A DNA stretch of 64,000 nt from positions 1 through 64,000 of the forward strand of contig JAFYQD010000009.1 of NCBI GenBank assembly GCA_017547245.1, written 5' to 3'. How positions within the stretch are numbered: the first letter of the stretch is position 1; each line of letters begins with the position of its first letter. Below the pieces are notes generated by a model that was given only the letters and a program-made list of their open reading frames with translations, searched no databases and was not told the origin of the DNA. The stretch is from Oscillospiraceae bacterium (lineage in GTDB: Bacteria; Bacillota; Clostridia; Oscillospirales; Ruminococcaceae). This document shows positions 35,028 to 44,872 of the stretch, in pieces. Made by a program: the position numbers and the translations under genes.

Positions 35028-38000
35028 TTAGAAGCCAAACAGCGTCATCTGGCTGGTGGCAGGCATATCGCCCAATGCACCCACCGAACGCAGCAAATCA
35101 ACAGTGGACTGACCTACGCCGGCACGGGTAACAATCTCGTCCGCCGAGGTGTATGGGCCCTGTTTGGTAGCCTCATACAACGACCTGGCAGCGGTGTCGC
35201 CCAAACCCTTAAGCGCATTGAAAGGCATACGGATTTTGCCGTCTTCCACCACATACTGGGTGGCTTTGGATTTATAAATATCCACCGGCAGGAACTCGAT
35301 GCCGCGGCCAAGGCATTCGCCGATGATCTGCAGATTCATCAGCTGGGCGTCCTCCTTGGCGGTACGGTCCAGACCCTTTGCCTGCAAAGCTTTGATCTTC
35401 TGGCGAACAGCGCCCTTGCCTTCCACAGCGCTTTCTGCGTCAAAGTCTTCGCCGCGCACCGTAAGGAATACGCAATAGAATTCCTTGGGACGATAAAGCT
35501 TGTACCAACCCAGGCGTACAGCAGCCATAACATAGGCGGCGGCATGGGCCTTGGGGAACATGTACTTGATTTTAAGGCAGCTGTCGATGTACCACTCTTC
35601 AACACCGCAGTCACGCATTTCCTGCTTCATTTCATCGGTCAGCAGTTTGGTGGCCTTACCCTTACGGGTAATTTCCATGATCTTAAACGCATTCTTGGGT
35701 TTTACGCCCTTGTGCATCAGATAGGTCATGATGCTGTCACGGGTACCGATAACCTCGGAAATGGTGCAGGTACCTGCCTTGATCAGTTCCTGTGCATTGC
35801 CCAGCCAAACGTCAGTGCCGTGGCTAAGGCCGGAAATCTGCAGCAGGTCAGAGAAGCCCTTGGGCTGAGATTCCACCAGCATGCCGCGCACAAAGTTGGT
35901 GCCCATTTCTGGCAGTGCCAGACTGCCGGTGTTGCAGCCGATGTCCTCTTCGGTAACACCCATGGGTTCCGGGGTGGTAAACAGCTTGTATACCTCGGGG
36001 TCGTTGATGGGAACATCCTTGATTTTGATGCCGGTCATGTCCTCCAGATATTTATACTGGGTGGGAACGTCGTGACCAAGGTTATCCAGCTTAAGGATGG
36101 TATCGTGCAGCGAATGGAAGTCAAAGTGTGTGGTTACCACCGAAGAGTCGACCGCATCGGCAGGATGCTGGACAGGGGTAAAGTCGTAAACATCATAGTC
36201 GTTGGGTACAACAACCATGCCGCCGGGGTGCTGGCCGGTTGTGCGCTTGATACCGGTACAGCCCTTGGCAAGGCGGTTTTCTTCGGCTTTGTGCACCGTC
36301 ATACCCTTGGCTTCCAGATACTTTTTAACAAAGCCATAGGCCGTTTTTTCGGCCACGCTGGAGGTGGTGCCGGCCTTGAACACATGGTCGGAACCGAACA
36401 GTTCTTCGGTGTACTGGTGGGCACGGGTCTGATATTCGCCCGAGAAGTTAAGGTCGATATCAGGCGATTTGTCACCATCAAAGCCAAGGAAGGTCTCGAA
36501 GGGAATTTCGTGGCCATCCTGAATGTAAACCGTGCCGCAGTTGGGGCAGTTCTTTACCGGAAGGTCAAAGCCCGAACCCACCGAACCATCGGTGATAAAT
36601 TCGCTGTGTTTGCAGTTGGGACAGACATAGTGGGGCGCCAGCGGGTTTACTTCCGAAATGCCTGCCATATGTGCCACAAAGGAAGACCCAACCGAACCAC
36701 GGGAGCCAACCAGATAACCATCTTCTTCCGATTTACTTACCAGCTTCTGGGCGATGACATACAATACCGCAAACCCGTTTTTAATGATGGAAGTAAGCTC
36801 CTTGTCCAGACGCTTTTCCACAATTTCAGGCAGAGGATCGCCATAACGATTTTTGGCATTGGTCCAAACACGGTTCTGCAGATCCTCTTCCGCGCCATCG
36901 ATGGAAGGCGGATAGGTGCCATCGGGGATGGGCTTGAGGGTATCGGTAAGGGATGCGATGTAATTGGGGTTTTCAACAACCACCTTATGGGCGGTTTCTT
37001 CGCCCAGATAGGCAAATTCCTCCAGCATCTGGTCGGTGGACTTGAAGTAAAGGGGTGCCTGTTGGTCGGCATCCTTAAAGCCCTGACCTGCCATTAAAAT
37101 GCGGCGGTATACTTCGTCACGGGGTTTGAGGAAGTGCACGTCGCCGGTGGCACAGACCGGTTTGTTCAGTTCTTTGCCCAAACGGACGATGGTGCGCACA
37201 TGGTCGTGCAAGGCTTCCACATCAGGCACCATGCGTTCACGCAGCATATATTCGTTGTTGCCTTCGGGCTGTATTTCAAGATAGTCGTAGAAGGAAGCAA
37301 TCTCGCAAAGGTCTTCCCAGCTCTTGCCTGCCAGAATGGCACGGTAGAGTTCGCCGGCTTCACAGGCCGAACCGATGATAAGGCCCTCACGATGCTGCAT
37401 CAACACCGACTTGGGGATACGGGGACGCTTGTAAAAATAGTTGAGGTGGGCAAAGGAAACCAGCTTATACAGGTTTTTCAGTCCGGCCTGATTTTTGACC
37501 AAAATGACCACATGGTAGGTGTTGCCCTTCCACAGGTCTGTGCCTGCCGCAGCGTTATTCAGGTGGCCCACTGTGCTGCAGTCTTCCACCTTTTCCTTGG
37601 CTTTTTGCACCAATGCCAAAAACACCTTGGCCAGCATTTCGGCATCGTCGTTGGCACGGTGATGGCGGAACTTGCCCAGCTTCAGGTGTTCGGCCACCAG
37701 GTTCAGCTTGACCTTTTTCAGGTCAGGCAGCAGTGCACGGGAAAGGGGAACCGTGTCAATGGATGCATATGGGAAAGCAACACCGCAACGGCCTGCGGCG
37801 GCCTTCATAAAGCTCATATCGAAGGGCGCATTGTGGGCAATCAGCACCTTGGCATCGCCGCAGAACTGCATAAATGCCGCCAAAGCCTCAGCCTCACTGG
37901 GGGCATCGGCCACCATTTCATCGGTGATACCGGTCAGCTCCACAATGTTTTCGGGGATATTCTTTTCAGGGTTGACAAAGGTATCGAAGCGGTCGACCAC

Positions 38001-39437
38001 TTCGCCGTTTTTGATACGCACCGCACCAATTTCGGTCAGGCGCTCGGTGCCGGCCGAAAGACCGGTGGTCTCCACGTCAAAGGCAATCAGCTCGCCATCC
38101 AGCAGCTGGTCATAGCCGCCATCGGCAATGCCGGTCATATCATTGACAAGATAGCCTTCCACTCCATAGATGATCTTAAAGGGAGCAAATTCTTCTCCGT
38201 TTTCTTCGGCCTTGGCTTTGCGGTCTTTGTTGACCCCCTTGGCGGCGGCAGCAGCTTCGGGGAAGGACTGTACCACGCCGTGGTCGGTGATGGCAATGGC
38301 ATTGTGTCCCCACTTATCGGCCTGTTTTACCAAATCGCTGGCAGAAACAACAGCATCCATGGCCGACATAACGGTATGGGCATGCAGTTCCACACGCTTT
38401 TGGGCACTGGTGTCCTTTTCACTTTTCAGTTTAACAGAAGTGATGCAGCGGGGCTCGATGATGCTTTCACGCTCGTACTTGTCATAAACAACATCGCCGC
38501 GGATTACAATCACCATGCCCTTTTTCAGCTGTTTGTAGATACCGGCCTCCCCTTCGGCAACCAGAGCCTTCATCATATGAGAGCCGGTGTAATCGGTAAA
38601 GCAAATCAGGAACAGAATGCGTCCGCCTCTGATTTCCTTGGTTTCGACTTCAAAAATTTCACCCCAAACAGACACCAGACCACTTTCGGGGGTGATATCG
38701 CTGAGGGGGGCAAGCTTGCCTTTGATGGGTCGTCCCATCAGCACATGTTCGGTGCCGAGGGCAAAGGGCAGGCCCTCGCTTTCAAAGCTGAACTGTTTGA
38801 CCGGCTTGGCCTTGGGCTTTGCCGCAGGCTTGGCAGTTTCTTCGGGATACCGGTCGGAAAGACCGCTGTAATCTCCCGTGGCCTCCCATGGGGGCATATC
38901 ATCCTCGGTGGGCAAAGGCGGCAGCTCGTCCGACTCCTGCACAGCCTGAGCGGCAGAAGGACGGTCAACCAGTTCCAGCACACCTTCCATTTTTACCTGA
39001 GGAACAAAGCCAAACTGGCGGCTTACCAACTGCTGCAGCTTGGCGGTAAAGTTTTGTTTTTCCAGCAGGGCGGCACCGCCATGGCGCAGACCGATGGTCA
39101 GCAGACCGTCGGCATATTTTACTTCAGCACTGTTGAAAAAGCCGTTGACCACAACACCCTCTTCACGCAAAAAGGCCAAAAGGCTTTCAAAATACTGTTC
39201 CGAAAACAGCTGTGCGGCATAAACAGGACGAAGAACCACTTCATCTACCTGCAAAAAAGCGCGCAGAACACCACAGGCCTGGTGCAGCTGCTGATAAGCC
39301 ACCAGACCATCGGGTGCAATATGTACAGTCACTTTTCGTTTGTCGTCTGAAACCGACAGTCCATCCACACGGGCTGCCTGCAGCGGCTGGATCAACCCAT
39401 TGGCCGCCGCACCAAACAACTGCAGCAGGGTGCTCAT
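35028..39437 (-). CDS. polC: DNA polymerase III alpha subunit, PolC type
   Basis: Main replicative polymerase of low-GC Gram-positives. The 1469-residue protein has an OB-fold region (about 230-320), PHP domain (VELHAHTVMSAMDA near 350), an inserted DEDDh 3'-5' exonuclease (IAFDVETTGLSAGTERLTE near 450), then PHP continuation, a polymerase palm with KSPDIDLNFSGEYQ near 1000, a zinc-binding CPNCKHSEF...KNCPNCG segment and the fingers with HAAAYVMAAVRLGWYK. It is last in an operon with ispG, rseP, cdsA, uppS, frr and pyrH. ATG 39437 follows GGAGGA. Confidence 0.98.
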   Translation of the reverse strand: MSTLLQLFGAAANGLIQPLQAARVDGLSVSDDKRKVTVHIAPDGLVAYQQLHQACGVLRAFLQVDEVVLRPVYAAQLFSEQYFESLLAFLREEGVVVNGFFNSAEVKYADGLLTIGLRHGGAALLEKQNFTAKLQQLVSRQFGFVPQVKMEGVLELVDRPSAAQAVQESDELPPLPTEDDMPPWEATGDYSGLSDRYPEETAKPAAKPKAKPVKQFSFESEGLPFALGTEHVLMGRPIKGKLAPLSDITPESGLVSVWGEIFEVETKEIRGGRILFLICFTDYTGSHMMKALVAEGEAGIYKQLKKGMVIVIRGDVVYDKYERESIIEPRCITSVKLKSEKDTSAQKRVELHAHTVMSAMDAVVSASDLVKQADKWGHNAIAITDHGVVQSFPEAAAAAKGVNKDRKAKAEENGEEFAPFKIIYGVEGYLVNDMTGIADGGYDQLLDGELIAFDVETTGLSAGTERLTEIGAVRIKNGEVVDRFDTFVNPEKNIPENIVELTGITDEMVADAPSEAEALAAFMQFCGDAKVLIAHNAPFDMSFMKAAAGRCGVAFPYASIDTVPLSRALLPDLKKVKLNLVAEHLKLGKFRHHRANDDAEMLAKVFLALVQKAKEKVEDCSTVGHLNNAAAGTDLWKGNTYHVVILVKNQAGLKNLYKLVSFAHLNYFYKRPRIPKSVLMQHREGLIIGSACEAGELYRAILAGKSWEDLCEIASFYDYLEIQPEGNNEYMLRERMVPDVEALHDHVRTIVRLGKELNKPVCATGDVHFLKPRDEVYRRILMAGQGFKDADQQAPLYFKSTDQMLEEFAYLGEETAHKVVVENPNYIASLTDTLKPIPDGTYPPSIDGAEEDLQNRVWTNAKNRYGDPLPEIVEKRLDKELTSIIKNGFAVLYVIAQKLVSKSEEDGYLVGSRGSVGSSFVAHMAGISEVNPLAPHYVCPNCKHSEFITDGSVGSGFDLPVKNCPNCGTVYIQDGHEIPFETFLGFDGDKSPDIDLNFSGEYQTRAHQYTEELFGSDHVFKAGTTSSVAEKTAYGFVKKYLEAKGMTVHKAEENRLAKGCTGIKRTTGQHPGGMVVVPNDYDVYDFTPVQHPADAVDSSVVTTHFDFHSLHDTILKLDNLGHDVPTQYKYLEDMTGIKIKDVPINDPEVYKLFTTPEPMGVTEEDIGCNTGSLALPEMGTNFVRGMLVESQPKGFSDLLQISGLSHGTDVWLGNAQELIKAGTCTISEVIGTRDSIMTYLMHKGVKPKNAFKIMEITRKGKATKLLTDEMKQEMRDCGVEEWYIDSCLKIKYMFPKAHAAAYVMAAVRLGWYKLYRPKEFYCVFLTVRGEDFDAESAVEGKGAVRQKIKALQAKGLDRTAKEDAQLMNLQIIGECLGRGIEFLPVDIYKSKATQYVVEDGKIRMPFNALKGLGDTAARSLYEATKQGPYTSADEIVTRAGVGQSTVDLLRSVGALGDMPATSQMTLFGF

Positions 39438-39471
39438 TGGTCTTCCTCCGTTATCTTAAAACGCCATGCTT

Positions 39472-40521
39472 TTACATGGATTCAAGTTCTTCTCTAAGCA
39501 CTTCCAGAATCCCTTCCATGGGATATTTTTTCAGTGCAACGCCCTTTTTGAACAACAGGTATTCTCCGTCACCGCCGGCAATGCCGATGTCGGCCTGTTT
39601 GCCCTCCCCTACACCGTTGACCACACATCCCATTACGGCTACGGTCAGGGGTTTGCGGATATCGGACACCATCTGTTCCACCTTATCGGCCAGGGTAAGC
39701 ACGTCCACCTTGCAGCGGCCACAGGTTGGGCAGGAAACCACCTCTACCCTGTCTCGGCGCAAACCGCAGGCCAACAGGATATCCTTTGCCGCACGAATCT
39801 CTTCCACCGGGTCGGCGGTAAGGGAAACACGCAGGGTGCTGCCGATGCCGTCCAGCAGCAGACTGCCAATGCCTACGGCCGACTTTACCAAGCCCATGCG
39901 CAGGGTGCCTGCTTCGGTAACACCGATGTGCTGGGGTATGTCACTTTGTGCGGCAAACAGGCGGCAGGCTTCCACCATGGTGGGAACATGGGAAGCCTTG
40001 ATGGATACCACCACATCTTCAAAATCAAAGCGGCGCAGCATCTCTACCTGTGCCATAGCGCTTTCGGCAAGGGCGGCCGCCGTGGGCAATCCACCATGTT
40101 TTGCCAAAACCTCGGCCGCAACCGAACCGGAATTTGCCCCCACACGGATGGGCACGCCGGCCTGACGGCAGGCATCGGCAACCATCTTCACCTGTTCGGG
40201 AGAAGAAAGATTGCCGGGGTTGAGGCGTATTTTATCGGCACCGGCCGCAACCGACTCCAGCGCCATCTTATAATCGTAATGAATGTCGGCCACAACAGGG
40301 ATGGAAAGGCTTTCTTTCAGGGAAGAAAGCAACTTTACCCCCTGGGCATTGGGCACGGTAACACGGACAATTTCGCATCCGGCCTGTTCCAACGCTTTGG
40401 CCTGGGCAATATTTCCCTCGATATCTTCAAGGGCGCAGCAAAGCATCGACTGGATGGCCACAGGATGGCCTCCGCCGATGATCACATTGCCAATTTTAAC
40501 TTCTTTCTCAATTCGGGACAT
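39472..40521 (-). CDS. ispG: (E)-4-hydroxy-3-methylbut-2-enyl-diphosphate synthase (flavodoxin-type)
   Basis: Penultimate enzyme of the MEP isoprenoid pathway; a [4Fe-4S] protein converting MEcPP to HMBPP. The 349-residue protein has the N-terminal TIM barrel (GNVIIGGGHPVAIQSML) and the C-terminal Fe-S domain with cysteines in VSCPTCGRC and VMGCVVNG. Length is typical. ATG 40521 follows a GGAG site. It lies 16 bp after rseP and 34 bp before polC. Its partners ispDF and ispE are in the same window at 50.7-52.7 kb. Confidence 0.97.
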   Translation of the reverse strand: MSRIEKEVKIGNVIIGGGHPVAIQSMLCCALEDIEGNIAQAKALEQAGCEIVRVTVPNAQGVKLLSSLKESLSIPVVADIHYDYKMALESVAAGADKIRLNPGNLSSPEQVKMVADACRQAGVPIRVGANSGSVAAEVLAKHGGLPTAAALAESAMAQVEMLRRFDFEDVVVSIKASHVPTMVEACRLFAAQSDIPQHIGVTEAGTLRMGLVKSAVGIGSLLLDGIGSTLRVSLTADPVEEIRAAKDILLACGLRRDRVEVVSCPTCGRCKVDVLTLADKVEQMVSDIRKPLTVAVMGCVVNGVGEGKQADIGIAGGDGEYLLFKKGVALKKYPMEGILEVLREELESM

Positions 40522-40537
40522 AAAAAACTCCTGTCAA

Positions 40538-41560
40538 TCAGCCAACAATCAGCTTGAAAATATCGTTGAAGGTGATGGCCACAATCAGCCCCATCAGCAG
40601 TATAAAGCCAACCGCATGAATGATGCTTTCATACTTCTGGGGAACGGGACGGCGGATAATGAGCTCGATGAGCACAAACAGAATGCGGCCACCATCCAGC
40701 GCAGGAATGGGCAGCAGGTTGAAAACGCCCACATTGATTGTAATGAAAGACACCAACATCACCAGCGACTGCAAACCGGCCGAGGCCGCCTCGCCAATGG
40801 CCGAGGAGGTACCCACCGGCCCGGAAAGCTGATTTAGACCGTACCGCCCGGTTATGATATCGCCCAGCGAAAACCATACCTGTTTGGCAATGGAAACGGT
40901 CCAGTCAAAGGTATAACCCAAGGAATTAAACAGATTCTTTTCTTCACCAAAAAATTGAAAATCCAGCACCATCGAGGTGGTGCCGTCCGAAAGTTCGGTG
41001 GTGTCGAAAGCCACGCCTTCCAACAGCACCTTTTCGCCCTGACGCATTACCTCAAAATCGATAACGCCGTCCTGGTCACGCACCATCTGAAAGATGGCAT
41101 CGTTATAACCGCTGACTCTTTGGCCGTTGACACCAACAATGGTGTCATAGGGCTGCAGCCACCGGGAAGAAACCGCTTCGGGATAAAAATTGGCCACAGT
41201 GGTGGTGCCAATCAGCTGCATCTGCCCCACCAGCGTACCCACAAGAATAAAACCGAGAACCAGATTCATAAACGCACCGGCAGCCAGCACGATAAGGCGC
41301 TGCCAGGCCGGTTTGTTGCAGAAAGCGCGGTCTTCCGCGCTTTCCTCGTTTTCACCTTCCATTGAAACAAAGCCGCCAATGGGCAGCAGGCGCAGACGAT
41401 AGTCGGTCTCGCCCTTGGTAAACTTAAGCAGAGCGGGACCCATACCCAGCGAAAACTCATTCACTTTAACGCCAAACAACTTTGCCGCCACAAAATGACC
41501 CAGTTCATGAATCATAATGATAACGCCAAACACCAGAATTGTAATAAGAATTGTTTTCAT
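40538..41560 (-). CDS. rseP: RIP metalloprotease RseP (site-2 protease)
   Basis: A 340-residue M50 intramembrane zinc protease. The zinc motif HELGH is at residues 18-22 in the first helix, one PDZ domain follows at about 110-190 (YDTIVGVNGQRVSGYN), and NLLPIPALDGG near the third helix carries the third zinc ligand Asp. Such proteases cleave anti-sigma factors and leftover signal peptides. ATG 41560 fits the family N-terminus, although the nearest AAGGAG is 14 nt away; GTG 41575 overlaps that site. Located between cdsA and ispG; dxr, often there, is missing. Confidence 0.95.
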   Translation of the reverse strand: MKTILITILVFGVIIMIHELGHFVAAKLFGVKVNEFSLGMGPALLKFTKGETDYRLRLLPIGGFVSMEGENEESAEDRAFCNKPAWQRLIVLAAGAFMNLVLGFILVGTLVGQMQLIGTTTVANFYPEAVSSRWLQPYDTIVGVNGQRVSGYNDAIFQMVRDQDGVIDFEVMRQGEKVLLEGVAFDTTELSDGTTSMVLDFQFFGEEKNLFNSLGYTFDWTVSIAKQVWFSLGDIITGRYGLNQLSGPVGTSSAIGEAASAGLQSLVMLVSFITINVGVFNLLPIPALDGGRILFVLIELIIRRPVPQKYESIIHAVGFILLMGLIVAITFNDIFKLIVG

Positions 41561-41607
41561 CTTGGCAGAGTTCACTCCTTAACGCAGCCCATTTGCCTGA
41601 CAAAAAA

Positions 41608-42459
41608 TCAAAGCACAGGCAGATAGCGCAACATCAAATATACCATTGGAGCAATAAACAGCAGGCTGTCAAAACGGTCAAGAATACCGCCGTGGCCCGG
41701 GAAAATGGCGCCAAAATCCTTGATGCCAAAGCGGCGCTTTACAATCGAAGCCGAGAGATCGCCCAGTACACCAAGCAAGGCAAGCACAGGGGTAACAAGA
41801 GCGACATAAAGATAGTTTATGTTCCAAACATAGGATAAATGTCCGTAAACAATACCTCTGTTGTACAGGGTGGCAAACAACAGGGCTATCAAAAGGTTGC
41901 CCACAACGGCAGTAGCTAAACCGCCGTAAAGACCTTCCACCGACTTTTTGGGGCTGATGACCGGGGCCAAACGGTGCTTGCCAAAGGCACTGCCCACAAA
42001 ATAGCCGCCAATGTCGCACAACCAGGCCGAAGCAAAAATAAGGAAAGAATAGTAGAGGCCGGCCCACATGATGGGAGTGGCGTTGCGAATAAGCACAACA
42101 CAATTGAGCGAAAGGGTAACCCCTACCACAATCATAACCAGCAAACCAACATTGGCAATGTCCAATTCTGCATGATTGCGGATAACCTCAACAAACACAA
42201 GAATGATGTACAGCAGTGCCATTGCGCCAACAGCGACCATTCCCCAAAACTGGGTGGCAACGGGAACCAGCAAAGCAAAAAGCATGCTTTCAACCACCAG
42301 TACCTTGTGTTTGGCAAGACCAACAGCACCGGCTGCCTCCTGTGCCGCCAATGCTGCCACAACACCTACAGCAATATTAAACACAAGGGTTTGATAGAAG
42401 CAAAGAACAACAGCCAAAACGCCAAGACCAACCAAGGCGGTTATAACTCTTGCTTTCAA
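41608..42459 (-). CDS. cdsA: Phosphatidate cytidylyltransferase (CDP-diglyceride synthase)
   Basis: Makes CDP-diacylglycerol for phospholipid synthesis. The 283-residue integral membrane protein has about eight helices and the full CdsA signature near the C-terminus: S-A-S-x2-KRRFGIKDFGAIFPGHGGILDRFD. The catalytic Asp and Lys residues of the motif are intact. It lies in the usual place after uppS in the pyrH operon. Confidence 0.96.
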   Translation of the reverse strand: MKARVITALVGLGVLAVVLCFYQTLVFNIAVGVVAALAAQEAAGAVGLAKHKVLVVESMLFALLVPVATQFWGMVAVGAMALLYIILVFVEVIRNHAELDIANVGLLVMIVVGVTLSLNCVVLIRNATPIMWAGLYYSFLIFASAWLCDIGGYFVGSAFGKHRLAPVISPKKSVEGLYGGLATAVVGNLLIALLFATLYNRGIVYGHLSYVWNINYLYVALVTPVLALLGVLGDLSASIVKRRFGIKDFGAIFPGHGGILDRFDSLLFIAPMVYLMLRYLPVL

Positions 42460-42496
42460 TATACTCCCTCATTTCTGTCTGAATAATAGAATAGTT

Positions 42497-43228
42497 TTAT
42501 ACGCCGCCAAAACGACGATTGCGTCGGGCATATTCCCAACAGGCCTGTGCAAGGTGCTCCCGATTAAAATCGGGCCAAAGCACATCCATAAACACAAACT
42601 CGGCATAGGCCGACTGCCATACCAAAAAATTGGAAAGACGTTCTTCTCCGCTGGGGCGGATAATCAGGTCAGGGTCGGGCTGACCGCAGGTGTAAAGATG
42701 GTCGGCGACGGTCTGCTCGGTGATATCCTTGGCAGACAATTCCCCGTTGCTTACCTTTTGGGCCAGCAGCTGTGCTGCACGCACCAGTTCGGCACGGCCG
42801 CCATAGTTGACGGCAATGTTTACCTCCATTCCGGTGTTGTCGGCACTGTCCGCTTCAACCTTTTCCATCAGCTGACGCAGATCGGGCGCCAAAGGAGTTT
42901 TATCCCCCAAAAAACGCAGACGACCGTTTTCTTCCCGGTGGAATTTGTCCAAACGCTTCAGATAGCTGCGCAACAATTCCATGATGGCATCCACTTCTGC
43001 CTTGGGACGCTTCCAGTTTTCAGTGGAAAAAGCGTAGGCGGTTACCACCTCGATGCCCATTTCACGGCAGTCTTTTACAATCTGCTCGAAAACTTCGGCA
43101 CCTTTTTTGTGGCCGGCCGAACGGGGCAACCCCTGTTTTTGGGCCCAACGGCCGTTTCCATCCATAATAATTCCCACATGTTTCGGCATAAACTCACGGG
43201 GAGGAAGAGTATTTCCCTGCTGTTCCAT
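42497..43228 (-). CDS. uppS: Undecaprenyl diphosphate synthase (isoprenyl transferase)
   Basis: Cis-prenyltransferase making the C55 lipid carrier for peptidoglycan from IPP and FPP. The 243-residue protein has GIIMDGNGRWAQKQGLPRSAGHKKG with the catalytic Asp, FSTENWKRP, and LIIRPSGEERLSNFLVWQSAYAEF. ATG 43228 is preceded by AAGGAG at 12 nt, somewhat long; an upstream ATG at 43252 overlaps that site. It follows frr and precedes cdsA. Confidence 0.96.
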   Translation of the reverse strand: MEQQGNTLPPREFMPKHVGIIMDGNGRWAQKQGLPRSAGHKKGAEVFEQIVKDCREMGIEVVTAYAFSTENWKRPKAEVDAIMELLRSYLKRLDKFHREENGRLRFLGDKTPLAPDLRQLMEKVEADSADNTGMEVNIAVNYGGRAELVRAAQLLAQKVSNGELSAKDITEQTVADHLYTCGQPDPDLIIRPSGEERLSNFLVWQSAYAEFVFMDVLWPDFNREHLAQACWEYARRNRRFGGV

Positions 43229-43313
43229 GGAATGGCACAACTCCTTTTTCATGCAAAAGAAGGGCGGCGGTGTGCCACCCTTCCCGCAAAATATTCAAGC
43301 GAACAAAGCTCTG

Positions 43314-43868
43314 TTACAGTTCCAGGATTTCCTTTTCCTTGGCAGCAGCTTCGGTGTCGATATCCTTGCAGTACTGATCGGTCAGCTTCTGGATATCGTT
43401 TTCGTAGTTCTTCTGATCGTCTTCGGTAATTTCACTGTTCTTCTTCATGGTCTTGAACTTATCGTTGGCATCGCGGCGGATGGAACGAATGGCGACCTTG
43501 GCTTCTTCGGCCAGCTTGCGGACGCTCTTGCACAGTTCCTTACGACGTTCCTCGGTCAGAGGGGGGAAAGCGATGCGCAGAACAATACCGTCGTTGGTGG
43601 GGTTGATGCCAATATCGGAAGCCTGGATGGCCTTTTCGATAGACTTCATGGAAGACTTATCCCAGGGCTGGATAACCAGAATGCGAGCTTCGGAAACCGA
43701 AACAGCGGCCATCTGATTGATGGGGGTGGGGGTGCCATAGTAGTCTACGCGGATCTTATCCAGAACAGCGGGGTTGGCACGGCCTGCACGGATGGAGGAA
43801 AACTCACCGCGCATGTTGTTCATGGTCTTGGTCATCTTAGTATCAAATTCAACCAAATGCTCTTTCAT
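43314..43868 (-). CDS. frr: Ribosome recycling factor
   Basis: Splits post-termination ribosomes with EF-G. The 184-residue protein has the expected length and signatures: SSIRAGRANPAVLDKIRVDYYGTPTPINQMA and the late RRDANDKFKTMKKNSEITEDD. Start ATG 43868 follows GGAGG. It lies in the pyrH-frr-uppS order, as in most Firmicutes. Confidence 0.98.
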   Translation of the reverse strand: MKEHLVEFDTKMTKTMNNMRGEFSSIRAGRANPAVLDKIRVDYYGTPTPINQMAAVSVSEARILVIQPWDKSSMKSIEKAIQASDIGINPTNDGIVLRIAFPPLTEERRKELCKSVRKLAEEAKVAIRSIRRDANDKFKTMKKNSEITEDDQKNYENDIQKLTDQYCKDIDTEAAAKEKEILEL

Positions 43869-43943
43869 AGAAACCTCCACAAATTGTTGATCTGTTATTA
43901 TTTTGGGCCGGCAGGGCTGCACCCAAACCGGTAATGTACGATT

Positions 43944-44654
43944 TTAGTTTTCCGAAACGATGGTGCCAATGGCTTCGCCCTTGACGGCACGCAGAATGTT
44001 GTCGGGATCCTTCATGGAAAATACCATAACAGGGGTTTTGTTGTCACGGCACATAGAAGCGGCGGTCATATCCATAACAGCCAGCTGCTTGGCCAGCACT
44101 TCGCTGAAGGTCAGGTTTTCGTAACGGACAGCATCGTCATACTTGTTGGGATCCTTGTCGTATACGCCATCCACCATGGTGGCCTTCAGGAAAATCTGAG
44201 CGTCAATTTCGGCAGCACGAAGGGCCGAAGCGGTATCGGTGCTGAAGAAGGGGTTGCCGGTGCCGCAGCCAAAAATAACTACACGGCCCTTCTGCAGATG
44301 ACGAACTGCACGGTTGCGGATGTAGGGTTCGGCAATGGCCTGCATGGAAATGGCGGTCTGTACACGAACAGCAACGCCTTCCTTTTCCAGTGCGTCGGCA
44401 ACAGCCAGACAGTTCATAACAGTGGCCAGCATGCCGATGTGGTCGGCACGGGTGTGATCCATATCACCGCTGCTGCGGCCGCGCCAGAAGTTGCCGCCAC
44501 CGATAACGATACCAATTTCACAACCTTCCTGCACACAGCGTGCAATGCTTGCTGCAATGGGCTTTATTACGTCAAAATCCAAGCCAACTTTCTTTTCGCC
44601 GGCCAGGGCCTCACCACTCAATTTCAAAAGAACTCGCTTGTACTTCAAAGCCAT
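43944..44654 (-). CDS. pyrH: UMP kinase
   Basis: Phosphorylates UMP to UDP, and is the hexameric, GTP-activated bacterial enzyme. The 236-residue protein has [17 protein letters not shown] at the N-terminus, [15 protein letters not shown], and [14 protein letters not shown] in the nucleotide region. ATG 44654 follows AGGAGG. It is the first gene of the operon ending in polC and has a predicted promoter TTTACA-17-TAAAAT. Confidence 0.98.
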   Translation of the reverse strand: MALKYKRVLLKLSGEALAGEKKVGLDFDVIKPIAASIARCVQEGCEIGIVIGGGNFWRGRSSGDMDHTRADHIGMLATVMNCLAVADALEKEGVAVRVQTAISMQAIAEPYIRNRAVRHLQKGRVVIFGCGTGNPFFSTDTASALRAAEIDAQIFLKATMVDGVYDKDPNKYDDAVRYENLTFSEVLAKQLAVMDMTAASMCRDNKTPVMVFSMKDPDNILRAVKGEAIGTIVSEN

Positions 44655-44713
44655 AAAAGCTTCCTCCTGTTTATGGCGGGCCACAGGATCTGTCCGCACT
44701 ATAATCATCTACT

Positions 44714-44742
44714 ATTTTACATAATAAACCACCGATTGTAAA
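44714..44742 (-). promoter_or_regulatory. Promoter of the pyrH-frr-uppS-cdsA-rseP-ispG-polC operon
   Basis: TTTACA (44742-44737), 17-bp spacer, TAAAAT (44719-44714). Confidence 0.7.
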
Positions 44743-44834
44743 GAGCAAAGCTGACCTGCCTTTGTTAAATAATCATAAATAAAACCGACCAAAAAATCGT
44801 TCCATATGAACAAATCACCATAACAAAGGCATAA

Positions 44835-44872
44835 AAATCCCCTCCCTGCCCCAAAGGCAAAGAGGGGATTTT
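44835..44872 (-). terminator. Terminator after the histidine kinase gene
   Basis: AAAUCCCCU-cuuuGCCuuuggGGCaggg-AGGGGAUU followed by a U-rich stretch on the minus strand. Confidence 0.8.

Noticed and set aside
37134..39350. 738-codon open frame on the plus strand opposite polC
   Set aside because: Shadow of polC; low-similarity composition, no start signal.
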